A stretch of 64,000 nt of DNA, from positions 16,386 to 80,385 of the forward strand of contig JADIIU010000061.1 of the NCBI GenBank assembly GCA_027603945.1. The letters are read 5' to 3'. This DNA is from Terramyces sp. JEL0728. Lineage: Eukaryota > Chytridiomycota > Chytridiomycetes > Rhizophydiales > Terramycetaceae. The position numbers and the translations under genes are program-made. Positions 13,142 to 25,018 of this stretch are shown piece after piece. Position 1 is the stretch's first letter. The number at the start of each line of letters is the position of its first letter. Under the pieces are notes generated by a model that did not search any database, was not told the origin of the DNA, and saw only the letters and a program-made list of their open reading frames with translations.

Positions 13142-14006
13142 TCAGTCCAGCTTGAATGGTGATGCCTTACTATCTTCGAGCCCAAATCCTTCTATACCCC
13201 AGGTATCGGCAAGAGTGGCAATGATGGAGTAGTGATTGTACCACGCATTATCGGCAGATCCGGGGGTGATAGTTGGTCCAATGAGGAGCGTATATATATG
13301 ATTCCGCTTGAAATCAATGAGACCAAACGGCTTGTTTTCGTCAAATGTAATGACAAAGAGCGTGCTGTCAAATATTGCGTTGTCAAGCAATGGATCGAGG
13401 AAAAATTCCAACCATTTACCGGCAAAATCAATTCCTGTGTCATGGCCATTGTTATCCATGTTTGGTGTGTAAAATATGAAATCAGCGAGATTGTTGTCTG
13501 CAATGTCAACACCTAGCTGGTTGGCATTTACAATACGACTGCATCTCTCCTTGTTATTTTGGATATTGACGAATGAAACGAATGGATTGTGTTTGCGGAC
13601 ATAAGGACGTTCAGTACCGGCAAAACAACCTTTGGGGATTGGATAATCTTCCTGGTAAGCGATCCAAGATTTCCCAATATCTTCAAATCTATCTACCAGA
13701 TTTAAACGGTCAATGTCTGAATCATAGTCCAACTTTACACCTTTTGTGCTTCCTGATATCATTGCGACGTAATTTGGCTGCGAAGGGTGTGTGAGTGCGT
13801 GGTAATTGGAAAGTAACTTTCCCTAGATTAATGGCAATTACTCGTTTCGTAAGGCTATTGAAGTAGGGTTGGGAAAGGGCATCTCCGTAATCAACGTTTT
13901 CAAATACCACAATAAATACACGATCAAATGGAGTGTAGGTTGATGAAAACAACTGATTGTATTTCGCAATCACTTGCCATAGCAGTTGGAGTCCGAAAAG
14001 CTTCAT
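13142..14006 (-). CDS. Secreted phosphoesterase / acid phosphatase (PF04185 type)
   Basis: About 281 aa with one 19-nt intron (13823-13841). After splicing the frame reads NYHALTHPSQPNYVAMISGS, a signature of the alkaline-phosphatase-fold phosphoesterase family that includes fungal secreted acid phosphatases and phospholipase C-like enzymes. Further family blocks: DRVFIVVFENVDYG (metal-binding N-terminal strand), GHDTGIDFAGKWLEFFLDP, TLFVITFDE, HIYTLLIGP and YNHYSIIATLADTWGI. A short hydrophobic N-terminus (MKLFGLQLLWQVIA) may be a signal peptide; an upstream in-frame ATG at 14027 would add seven residues. The substrate cannot be told from sequence. The VPS13 start lies 71 bases downstream on the same strand. 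Confidence 0.8.
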
Positions 14007-14260
14007 GGCAAAAATGGACAAGTGCATTGTCAACAGACAATGAGGTGAAGAATGCGATAGACTACTCCTTGACCATTGTGATCCAAGATTATCTGTTTCT
14101 CTACATCGATCTGACATGCACATGAATAGTTTACGACCATAACTGCAGCTGTGCTCTCACCAATAGATCACAATTCATCTCTACCGTTATAAATAGAATA
14201 ATCTATTTCAATCTGGTGGTTTATCCACATGATTCGCAGTGACTTTTTTCTTCAAATTAA

Positions 14261-15290
14261 ATGAAAGTAATCGACCTGATTAAGCTTTCATTTAGAATCG
14301 CTACCTTTATACCCCGCAAAATTATTGATTCCGTCCTATATTTCACCGGAGTAACGATAATTTTCACTGGAGCAATCATGTATTTTTTCGTAATGTACCA
14401 GCAACGAGAACTGTTGCGAAAGCAGATTATATCCATCAACAATTCTGATTTATCTGAGCCTGAAAAGGCAAAGCGGATACAGCAGTTGTTGAGTGAAAAC
14501 CACAAACCGAAACAGCCAGAAATCGTGTTCCAGGACTGTACGCAACAATCATTTCACACCTCAGGAGCACTTGGATGCAAACACTCTAAACGCAAGTGCA
14601 AGATATATACAAAATGTTGCTTCAAGTGGTTCACCTGTAGATATTGCCATGACGAAGCGTCAGATCACACACTCCAAAATGAAGACGTTGAAAGTATCAT
14701 TTGTATGATGTGTCTTACAATGCAAGAAATTGGTCAAGATTGTAAAAGCTGCAAAGAAAGATTCTCTAGATACCATTGCACTACTTGTAGAATATGGGGC
14801 GAATACAAAAACTCTAAAATTTACCACTGCGATGAATGCATAATGTGCCGGCCTGGGAAAGGTATCGGGATTGACATGTTCCACTGTACGGTGTGCAATT
14901 GCTGTATACCGCTTTCATCCTTTCCAGGCCATCGATGCATGGAAAATCTGTTGGACCGCTCTTGTCCGATTTGCTTGGAGCATATGGGCAACTCTTTGGA
15001 TGTGAAGATTATGGTAATTATCCTTAATTTAGAAATGCGGACACGTACTGCATTTTAGTTGCTATAGAAGACTTTTAAGCTCAACCCATAAGTGCCCAGT
15101 GTGTTTCAAGACCATTAAAGACATGACAGAACAGTACAGGATTTTAGATCAAGCTTACGACCACATTGAAACGACCGTAGTTAAGAATATCTACTGCCAC
15201 GACTGTGAACGAAAATCTCGAGCGAAATCCTATCAGGGAATCCAAAAGTGCCCTGCTTGCTACTCTTATAATACGCTAGTTCTTAAATAA
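14261..15290 (+). CDS. CHY/CTCHY/RING E3 ubiquitin ligase, RCHY1-like, with N-terminal membrane segment
   Basis: About 336 aa, one intron (15014-15032). A predicted N-terminal transmembrane segment (SVLYFTGVTIIFTGAIMYFF) and a charged stretch precede the CHY zinc finger (GCKHSKRKCKIYTKCC, FTCRYCHDEASDH, CMMCLTMQ). The CTCHY finger follows (YHCTTCRIWGEYKNSKIYHC, FHCTVCNCCIPLS), then a RING built across the intron: CPICLEHMGNS, then KCGHVLHFSCYRRLL and HKCPVCF. A last zinc ribbon (IYCHDCERKS, CPACYSYN) completes the Pirh2/RCHY1 order. In that family the protein ubiquitinates soluble targets. The N-terminal membrane segment is not typical of RCHY1 and suggests membrane attachment. The stop lies inside TAATAA followed by A. 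Confidence 0.85.
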
Positions 15291-15376
15291 TAAAAAATTT
15301 AATACATTCTCGTTAGCAAACGGTGAAACGCAGGCTCTTTATGCCCCTCAAAATCCCAAAATAACTTTTTAAAATT

Positions 15377-16425
15377 ATGGTGCAAAAGTCGGATGCAGCT
15401 ACTAATGGATTGGTGCGATACGGGGTAGAAGTAAAGGATTTTGTTAGATTAAAGACTCTGGGGACGGGATCATTTTCCAGAGTTTACCTGGTGAAAAATC
15501 ACCAGCAAAATTACTATGCCTTAAAGAGACTTTACAAAGCACACATCATAAAGAACAAGCAAATCGATCACACCTTGTCCGAGAGGTCCATTTTATCTCG
15601 AATCAACTTTCCATTTATAGTAAATTTGGTCTGCACCTTTAATGACGAATTGAATGTTTATTTCTTGATGGAATACGCCATTGGAGGGGAATTATTTACT
15701 CATTTACGCAGGGCAGGAAGATTCTCTAATGAAATGGCTAAATTCTACTCTGGACAAATCACATTGGCCATGGAGCATTTGCATGGATTAGACATCATTT
15801 ATAGAGATTTAAAGCCAGAAAATATAGTAATTGTAGCTAATACAGCTGCTCGACTACCAAGGAAATGTTAAAATTGCAGACTTTGGGTTTGCTAAAGTTG
15901 TCCCAGACAGAACCTGGACATTTTGTGGGACAGCTGAATATATAGCACCCGAAATTATTAAATCTCAAGGCCATGGAAAAGCTGTCGATTGGTGGGCACT
16001 AGGAGTATTGGTTTTTGAAATGTTGGCAGGGTAAAGTCTATTTAACAAGGTATCCCCCTTTCTACCATGAAGAGCCGTTGGGAATTTACCAGCTTATCAT
16101 AGCTGGAAAGGTAAATTTCCCGCCTCATTTTGCTCCCCAAGCTGTCGATATAATCAGGAGGTTCCTTACTGCAGACTTGTCGAAAAGACTAGGGAACTTG
16201 CAATATGGTGCTCTCCAAGTGAAAGCGCATCCATGGTTTGAAAGCTTCAACTGGGATGATTTGCTGGCAAAGAATATACGTCCTCCTATAGTTCCGTTTA
16301 TCTCTGGTTTGGGAGATACAAGAAATTTCGATGAATATCCAGATGAACTCCCCCAGCAGGAAATTGTACCAAAAGAATATGAAGAGTACTTTAAGGTATT
16401 ATCCATTCTAATCTAGTGCTTTTAA
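15377..16425 (+). CDS. cAMP-dependent protein kinase catalytic subunit, copy 1
   Basis: AGC-family serine/threonine kinase, about 329 aa. Glycine loop [12 protein letters not shown], catalytic lysine in [15 protein letters not shown] catalytic loop, DFGFAK, activation loop [15 protein letters not shown] (TWTxCGT as in PKA, but Ala replaces the usual Pro of CGTPEY), [10 protein letters not shown], and C-terminal tail FKCF. Introns: 15827-15845, 16031-16049 and 16396-16416. The last exon has only nine coding bases (Cys, Phe, stop) and supplies the final Phe of the FxxF hydrophobic motif that docks on the N lobe. All three introns lie at the same codon and phase in copy 2 at 22556. The regulatory subunit is not in the window. 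Confidence 0.92.
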
Positions 16426-16490
16426 TTATATTTATCCTATCTAAATAAACTAAAAGCTCATCGGTATTTGACTTTTTTCCAATCGCACCT

Positions 16491-19400
16491 TTATATCTCC
16501 ACCGTAATTGAAACATTTATTAATGAATTAAAGTCATTGAATATTCGCCCAATAGTGCAATTCTGGTATCGTTCTGCAAATTCAAAAGAGATATCTAAAT
16601 TAAAGCTGTATACCTTTCGGAAGTCTACGGATTGCGAAATTTTGTGGATGCTAGCATCAAATAATGAATGTTTTTCCTGGATTTTGAATTTCTGGAACTC
16701 TTTCAAATCTTCTGCGCTATCTAATGTGTGCTGATCATTGAAATGATCCAATAAAAACCCAGTAGATTGTTTATATCCAAAGGTCGCGGTTGGGATTTGC
16801 TGTAACAAAGTGGTTAAAAATTTAACATTATTAGACAACACTCTCGGTGGCATTAATTGGCCAACGATTAAATCCTGCGCTTTCTTGTATTCCTGCGAAT
16901 CGATCAGAGAGATGGATTCTTGAACTTTATAGCCATGATATCTTGCATTGACTACTCTCGCCTCGTGGATCCATTTCGCCGGCACTTGGCAAGTGTCTAC
17001 CAAAAATTTGTAATCTTCACTGATTCCTTGCGAATAAAATGAGCCAGAATGATCACTAATTGGATACCAGCGAACTAGTAAAGTCTGGATCAGGTCACGA
17101 CGAGATGAAATGCTAGCGATAAAAGTCGCGACAAATATTGCCCACTTCCAAAGGCCGAGACACTCCAGACCAAAAATAAAGTCCAATGTGATCCTTTCAG
17201 CAGTCAGACTATCTTGAAATCCCTGAATTCCCTTCAATTTCAATAAATTTGCGAGCAAAAATGAAACTCTATAATCGAGAGTCTGACCAGTGTGGGTATT
17301 GGTTTCCAAAATGGGTTCCAATAAAGTTGTCGGTGTCGTAAATAGCTGAATAAGTTGGTATTGAATATCAAGTGATTTGGCATCAAATTTCGAAATCGGC
17401 GGCGTGATTTCTGCAAGATTGTTTTGATAAAGAGTCAAAGACGCTTCGATTGACAAGGCTCCTCCAGCACCATACCAAAAAAATAGCCCAAAAGTTCTCT
17501 TCCAATCCAAACTCCTAAAAACAGAAGAGTTCCAATTGGAAACTGAACCGCTGACAAGGTTATAAACAGCCGAGTAGTTTTCATTGATTACTTGAGCTTT
17601 CCATTCCACAAATTGCTTGCTTAAATCGTTCAAGACATCTGTGTTCATCCCGCCCCTTCCAGGAACACCGTTAGGAATGCTAACCTTGTTGCCCCATTCG
17701 ACACCAACTTGAGAGCCAGCACCACCTAGTTGAGATAGAATTATTGCCAGCTTGAAATCTCGATTTTTGATACACGCTTGAACTGCTTCGGCGATTTGGC
17801 GGCCAGTAAGATTATAATACACCTTTTCAATTGAAGTCTTGGATTCCATTACATCCTTGGTTACGCTATTTTCAGAAACTTCCCGTAGCCAATCGCTAAA
17901 CATTGATTTTCGGAATGCCTGCTTGATAACCTGACTTTGTTCTTCATCATAAATTCCTAAATCTGAATCAATTACAAGTCCATCCCAAAGTGCAGAGCAC
18001 AATTTCCACAATTCGACTTCATTTTTCTCAAATATATTGTTATTGCTAGTTGGCTCTGTACTTGTATATATGTCTTTGAATGTTACATTTTTAGCAAACT
18101 CTGACTTTGGTATCAATTTTTGATGAATAGAGCTTTGAGTGGAAATAGTCGAAAAGTTGTCTGGTATATCCTGAGGAGCGTCCACTACTACTTCGCGATC
18201 ACCATGTTTCACAGTCAGAACCCTTTTTGAATTTTCTAGGATAGTATTGAGCATAAATTCGTGCCTTGCAATGTCGTCGGGTTCCTATTGTAAACAAATA
18301 CTTACATTGTGGTATATCTGTGGTTTATATATTGCTAACGAAATAAGGGAATCCTTCTTTTTTGATCTGGCGTTTATTTAATATTCTTACCCTGCAATAA
18401 ATTTTCCACTCGGTGTCCACCCTACCCTGAAGCTGCGTCCCATAAAGAGTGATGCATCGACATGTTGATCTTGTTTTCCAAATGCAATGCTGTCCTTAAA
18501 TCCAGGTAGAGTTGACATAATGTTGGCACAGTTGACGGTATTAACTAAGGACGGATCAGTTTGGCGCAGGTATTTCTTTGGCGATACAATTTCGACTGGT
18601 TTCTCTGCAATATCAACTGGTGCCGAAAATACAGTTCTACTTATCAACGTTTCGGAGTTAATTGCTGGATCTTCAAAAGTTCTCTTTTCGACAGGATTAA
18701 ATGAAAATGAAGGAGCTTTTTGTGGAACAGCTATGGCAGGTTTTTGCGTTTGTTTTGTGTGACTGAATAATGTAGCTTTCATTGATTGAACACTACGCAC
18801 CATTTCAAACTTTTCAATGTTGGCTAAAATATTCTCAGCAACTGGGGTGTTTTCCTTTTCCTCCTCGCTTTGATCTTCATCCATATCTTCATCGCTTTGA
18901 GATTCATTTCCAACAGACTGGCTGGAGGCTTCTTCCTCCATATCTGGTTCGTATGAATCGTCTTCTTCCAAACTAACAGCATCTTCTTCTACGCTTTCTT
19001 CTTCCTCTTCACTTTCTAGTACTTTTTCTTCTAATTCATCTTCACTGTCGTCCTCAAAGTCCTGTTCATATTCTGCATCCAATTCTTCAAGGATATCATC
19101 ATTGCTAGACAATTCCTCATCGCCTTTCCCCCTTTTTTTGATTTCATAAAAAGTATCTTCTACACCAGAGACATCCATTTCGAAATGCACCTGCTTCACC
19201 GGTTTTGCTTTCGGGTCTGGAACTGCTTCAGCTTCATCCTCCTCATCGTCATCCAATAATCCGTATTTGCTGAAATGGTCTACTGAAAAAGCCCACGCAC
19301 CAGAGGACTGTTCAAATCCAAAGAATTCAGTGTCTGGCATATTTCTGAGTTTTCCCAAGTGTTTAATATATCTTGGATCGCTTTGGTTATCAATAATGTC

Positions 19401-22056
19401 TCCCGACGCTTTATCTTTTGCCCAGCATCCCAATAAAGTAACGGTGGCCCTAACATTGACCCCTGTACCAACTGGAACTTTCTTTTCTTCGTCTGGATTA
19501 ACAATTACCACTTGAGGTTTAATTTGAATAACGTTTCCAAGAATATCCCTAATCCCAGATCTGGTCCCTGTTGGCGATGCTGCTAGTAAATCAACTGGTT
19601 CGCGGAAATGGATACTACCATAGAGGGGAACCGTGACTTTAAAGTCTTTTACAGCCCGCAATTCATCATCAGACATAACCAACAATTCGTTCAGCGACGG
19701 AGTCATAATATATTGCTTGCTCCTGTCTGCAGGAGAGACTGATTTCACAGGTTGCGCGACTCTGACTAAAGTTGGAGTAGTTGCTATCTTCTGGGATTCA
19801 ATTTCTTTTTTCGTGGCAGATTCGACTAATGCTGGATCTAGAGAATTGTTCTTTAATGCCTCGTCGTTGAATTTGGCAGGCGACGGTAAAAATGCAGAAG
19901 CGTCATCGATAACCAATCTTTTAACACTTCGCTTGGGGGTGAATCTGGAATCCAGCCCAAGAGTTGCAATATCCCGCGGAGATCCATCTAGCAAATGCAA
20001 GGATTTTTTGGGAGTTACTCCGATTTGATTACGTGCACTCTCTGCAATTGCTGGAGCAGGAGACGGTGGTGCAATACCTCTCAGTTTTATTTGTGAGGTG
20101 CTTCTCGGTGTAGTTTTAAAGTTTGAATTAACGATTGGCAGCTTTGTTCCTTTCTGTGGAGTAATAGGGGCAGGCTGTTGTGAGCTAGGGGCTATATTTG
20201 TACTCTTTTGTAAGAGAGGGTTGTTTCCATAAGGATTTTTATCCAAAGAAGCATGCAATACTGGCTGATTGGTAGTACTAGTTGAGAATAAAGCGTTTCC
20301 AGCCGTAGAGTTGCCAAACAAGGTATTATTAGGTTGGGTGTTTGAGAAACCTCCAAAAGTATTCGTGGCTGGAGCACCAAAAGTGGTCGTTTTGTTTGCA
20401 GTATTACCAAACAAACTGGTAGTGTTAGAGGAAGGCTGAGTCCCACCAAACAGAGGTTGCGCTGCTGCTGGTTGGCCAAAGAGATTTGTTGTAGTAGGCT
20501 GGGTAGTTGCGTTGTTGGCACCAAACAAACCACCAGCAGTTCCAAAAGCAGGAGCGGTGGTAGTAGCTGCCGCAGGTTGTATAGTATTCCCTCCAAACAA
20601 ACTGGTAGTTCCTGCAGCAGGTTGAGCTGTGGTTGCTCCAAATAAACCTCCTCCAGCGGCAGGGGCAGTTGCATTTCCAAACCCAAATGCAGGTTTAGCG
20701 GCTCCCCCAAAAGCGTTCGTAGTGTTTGTTGCAGCGCCAAATGCAGGGGCTGCAGCCTGTCCAAACCCTGTAGTTGCTGCGGGAGTTCCAAATGTTGTTG
20801 CCGGTTTGTTGCCAAACAAAGAGGTGGTATTGGTCTGAGCACCAAAGGCAGGAGCAGGTGTATTATTCGCAGCACCAAATCCAGGGGCTGGAGTAGCCCC
20901 AAAAGCAGGAGCGGTTGTATTTGCTCCAAAAGCAGGAGCAGGGGTGGCTCCAAATCCAGTTGTAGCCGCAGGAGCACCTAAGGTTAAGTAAGATTGTACC
21001 AAATGCTGGTTTGTTTTGATTAGCGCCAAAGCCGCCAAACCCTGTGTTTTGCGCTGGTTGTCCAAAAGTATTCGCTGCAGGCTGTCCAAACGCTGGAGCG
21101 GCAGTATTTTGCCCGAAAGCTGGTGCAGCAGCCGGCTGGCCAAACGTGTTCGCTGCAGGCTGTCCAAATGCTGGGGTAGCTGCAGGCTGTCCAAAGGTTG
21201 TAGCCGGCTGTCCGAAAGCAGGTTTTGCTGCTCCAAATGTATTTGTTCCACCTATCATTAACCAAATTGTACCAAAGCCAGTATTAGCAGGTTGTTGTGT
21301 AGCTCCGAATCCAAATCCAGCTGCTGCTTGCTGAGTAGGAGCAGCAGTTGGGACACTGCCCGGTCCTTTCTTATTCATTTGATAATCTTGAAATCGAAGC
21401 TCCTCCACACTCCAATTTTTATATGCTGGCATTGCTGAAATTGATTGAAAGTTAGATGATTGAGACACTGAAATGGCACCATCTCTTTCAACGGTTACTG
21501 CCCAAGCAGGGCTCCCTGTACCATTATTCGCAGTCTGACTAGTGGGAGCGGAAGATCCACCTCCGAAGCCAGTATTAGTGGCTCCAAATGTACCTCCAAA
21601 TGCAGGTTTCGCTCCAAATGTATTGGTATTAGTTGCCCCAAATCCGGCATTTTGCTGTTGTCCTAAAACCTTAAACGATCTATTACCTCCAAATCCGAAT
21701 CCGGTATTTTGAGCAGGTTGGCCAAAAGCGGGAGTAGCTGCTGGCTGTCCAAATGCATTATTTTGCGCTGGCTGTCCAAAGGTATTTGTTGCTCCGAATC
21801 CTGCAGCTGGCTGTCCAAATGCGGTATTCTGTGCTGGTTGTCCAAATGCATTATTTTGGGCGGGCTGTCCAAATCCTGGAGTTGCTGCGGGTTGCCCATA
21901 TGCATTATTCTGTGCCGGCTGTCCAAAACCCCCTCCGCCTCCAAATGTTGTTGCTCCGAAAGCTGGTTGGTTTTGAGCTGGCTGTTGGCCAAATGCCGGT
22001 TGTTGAGGTTGTCCAAATAAATTGGGTTGATTTTGGAATCTGTTTCCTCCAAACAT
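16491..22056 (-). CDS. Nup98-Nup96 nucleoporin precursor
   Basis: Single gene for both nuclear-pore proteins, about 1,817 aa. N-terminal GLFG/FG repeats (FGQPA, FGATN, SLFGN) are interrupted by the Gle2-binding GLEBS motif (ISAMPAYKNWSVEELRFQDY). The autoproteolytic domain runs from YIMTPSLNELLVMSDDEL to SVDHFSKYGLLD. Cleavage is expected at HF|S, releasing Nup98 from Nup96. An acidic linker of Glu/Asp runs leads into the Nup96/Nup145C part, starting at SLFMGRSFRVGW; its alpha-helical solenoid has GLFFWYGAGGALSIEASL and LVRWYPISD. Five introns (21-24 nt): three in the FG region and two joining the open frames at about 18.4 and 18.3 kb (ending KFIAG and starting RHEFMLNT). Start at 22056 gives MFGGNRFQNQPNLFG. 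The FG region is repeat-rich, so its repeat number depends on assembly. Confidence 0.93.
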
Positions 22057-22555
22057 GAAATTAGATTTAACAAAAAAAATAGCGTGAACAAGGGAAAAAG
22101 CAGCTTGAACCAATACAAAATACTTTACTTTATTGGCTCTGATGGTTTAATTCAAATCCATGTACAGAAAAGGTTTGGATTGTATCTTGATCTATGACTC
22201 ATGGAGGTGAAATTCAGAGTCACTGAACCTTGCAGTATTAATATCTTTCTGTTTGAGTGAGCCATCGTACTGACGGTTTTCTTGAGAATGCGTCCAATAA
22301 CTGGCAGGCATCGATATAGCACCAAACTTTATGATTAATCTTGGCGATTACAAGTTTGCAAGCGCTGAAAAAATCATCCCAGTACTCACAGACATCTGGC
22401 TATACCCATACTTGGCCGCTACCTGCTTAACGATCACCATCCATAGTTCTCTGATTGCAGCCTAAAACATTTTGGTGTTGTTTCTGCTCCCTGTTAGTGG
22501 CTTCAGCCACAGTTAGTTCCATCCCCAACCTTGCTTCTTTTCACATTTCCAATTA
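22057..22555. other. Divergent intergenic region, possible small minus-strand gene
   Basis: About 500 bases separate the divergent Nup98-Nup96 and PKA copy 2 genes. The minus strand holds short open segments (MPASYWTHSQENRQYDGSL... to a stop near 22190, and a tail KPFLYMDLN ending at 22147). A few intron-like signals are present, but no single splicing path is convincing. I see no recognisable family. The segment probably also holds both promoters. Confidence 0.3.
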
Positions 22556-23679
22556 ATGGCGACGCAACCGCAAGCTCAAATTCCTCAGGAAGTATCAATT
22601 CTCACCAATGGCACGGAAAGATTTGGTCATCGGCTGGAGGATTTTGAAAAAATTAGAACCTTAGGTACACTATTCTAATATAAGGAACAGGGACATTTGG
22701 GAGAGTATACCTTTGCAGATACAACCGCTCTGAAAGGTATTACGCATTGAAGATGCTGAGCAAAATTGAAATTGTAAGATTAAGACAAGTGCAGCATATT
22801 ATCTCTGAAAAAAACATTTTAGCTCGCATTCAGTTTCCCTTCATTGTCAATTTGTAATTGATGCTAATGTAGATTATGTACTTTTCAAGATGTTAAAAAT
22901 GTGTATTTACTACTGGAATTTGTTATTGGCGGGGAGATGTTTTCACATTTGCGAAGAGCAGGACGATTTTCAAATGAAATGACAAAGTTCTACGCTTCGG
23001 AAATCACTCTCGCATTGGTTTATTTGCATAACATGGATATTATTTACCGGGATTTGAAGCCAGAGAATTTGGTACTTTTTTTAATTGATGTTAGTTGCTG
23101 GATCACCAAGGACACATTAAAATTGCTGATTTTGGGTTTGCAAAGATAGTTCCAGATAGAACGTGGACTTTGTGCGGGACTCCAGAATATTTAGCCCCAG
23201 AGATTATTCAATCGAGAGGTCACGGAAAAGCTGTTGACTGGTGGGCACTTGGTATTTTGATATTTGAAATGCTTGCGGGGTATTTGTTGCTAATTTAGCT
23301 ATCCTCCCTTCTTTGATGACAACCCATTCGGAATTTATGAAAAAATCCTAGCAGGAAAGATTGTATTCCCTCCTCATTTCCACGCAGATGCAAGAGACCT
23401 GATTAAGCGATTCCTCACTGCAGATTTAACTAATCGCTTAGGAAACTTGAGCGGCGGGTCTGAAGATGTCAAAAATCATCGTTGGTTTGCAGGTGTAAAT
23501 TGGCAGGATGTTTTAGACCGCAAAATCCAGGCTCCAATAGTACCTGTTTGGTCTGGACATGGCGATCCGAGAAACTTTGAAGTATACCCCGAAGCTACTT
23601 CATCTGCATTCGAGCAAGTTTCGTTAGATCCATTCCAACACTATTTCCAGGTAAGTTCTTTTAATCTCAGGGATTTTAA
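22556..23679 (+). CDS. cAMP-dependent protein kinase catalytic subunit, copy 2
   Basis: Second PKA catalytic subunit, about 340 aa: [13 protein letters not shown] glycine loop, YYALKMLSK lysine, [33 protein letters not shown] (fully canonical activation loop) and final FQGF. Five introns of 19-23 nt. The first interrupts the glycine loop codon (22667-22686); the second follows PFIVNL. The last three match copy 1 in position and phase (after PEN-Leu, inside the Gly codon before YPPF, and before a nine-base last exon encoding Gly, Phe, stop at 23671-23679). The start is the first ATG ahead of [11 protein letters not shown]. With copy 1 about 6 kb away across the Nup98-Nup96 gene, this is a local duplication. 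Confidence 0.92.
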
Positions 23680-23833
23680 ACTTTTTAATACTATGAATTC
23701 ACATTGAACTAATAAAGAACTTGTTCTCCTACTTTTCAAACTGCTTGCCATTTCGTTTCACTTGCACCAGCCTCAACGCCCCAGCGCCGCACTATCTTTT
23801 TGTGTTTTCAAAACTTGCCTCACTTCAACTATA

Positions 23834-24939
23834 ATGCTTGGTCCTCAAGATTCCGCGGACAATCAAAATTACAACCAAGAGTACAGCCAGATGAATCAGA
23901 ATCAATATGATGCCGGCAATTGCCAATTTGAACCACAGCCGGGTGTTGAATTCAAACTGGTGGTTGATGAAAATAATAACAACTGGGATGGACAAGACTA
24001 CAACTTTAATGCTCAATCAAATATAGGTGCCATGGCTATGGGTGTTCAACAAAATGTCCAGAACGACTTTTTGGCTGTCCCTGGCCATTATCCTCGCTCC
24101 AGAAGCGGCAGTATTGGCAGCAACGGAAGTATGAACAGCTACAACACCGATATGTACTTGTCCGATACTGGTTCCGATTACGGTGAAGTTACGCCGTTTC
24201 CAGGTTCTTTGGTAGTTCAAGTTCCTTCCCCCTGGATCCAAACCATCCACTCGCCTCTTCACTCACCTACCCCGTCTATGGTTAGTGATAATGGCTACGA
24301 CAACAGCGGCTCTCTGAATGATTTTTTGAGCTCAAATAATTTTGACCAAAATAACTCTGTGCAATATCAGGATTTCGATTTATTCCAGCAAAACGCCTTG
24401 GCCAACTCTGAATATTCTAATATGCAATATCAAAATAATCAGACTTTGAATTTTCCAATCGCGCAACCACTCGATGATTTGCCCATAGAATCCCTGGAGA
24501 ATGAGCAAGAACAAAAATCAACCATTCCTGATGGTCGTTTCTGGAAAGTCATCAAGAACAACGGGCAGACTTTGTACCAATGTCCTTTTCCTGATTGTGA
24601 AAAAAGTACTTGATTACTAACATAGCCTTTACCAGACCATATAATCTCAAATCCCACTACCGTTCGCACACTGGAGAAAGGCCGTATGTATGTGATGCTT
24701 CAGATTGTAAAGCTGCCTTTTCCCGAAAGCATGATTTAAAGAGACACTCCAAACTACACAGGTAACTTTAAACTAATATCAGCGGTGAAAAATTATTCAA
24801 ATGTAAGGCGTGCGGTAAATCATTCTCCAGAAATGATGCATTGGGAAGGCATTTGAAACCATCAGATCAAGGAAAGGAATCTGCATGTGCTCTTAGAATT
24901 AAACTGAACGAGCTTGAACAAATGAACAAACAACTATAA
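23834..24939 (+). CDS. C2H2 zinc-finger transcription factor
   Basis: About 354 aa, two introns (20 and 21 nt). The N-terminal 240 residues are low complexity, rich in Asn, Gln, Ser and Asp (likely an activation region). Three C2H2 fingers follow: CPFPDCEKTFTRPYNLKSH, CDASDCKAAFSRKHDLKRH and CKACGKSFSRNDALGRH, with linkers SHTGERPYV and HSGEKLF. The layout resembles fungal Crz1/Msn/Ace-type factors, but calcineurin docking motifs are not obvious, so I do not assign a target pathway. The start is the first ATG (23834); an upstream open stretch begins with a non-ATG codon. Confidence 0.8.
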
Positions 24940-25018
24940 TTTTAAATATATTCATTGGTTTTTTCTAATAATCCCAAATCATGGTGTTGAATCCGGTCTG
25001 CAATAAGCACTTTCAGAG

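Noticed and set aside
20192..20977. Leu/Gln-rich minus-strand frame
   Set aside because: It is an alternative frame of the Nup98 FG repeats, which have strong composition bias; the FG frame is the real one.
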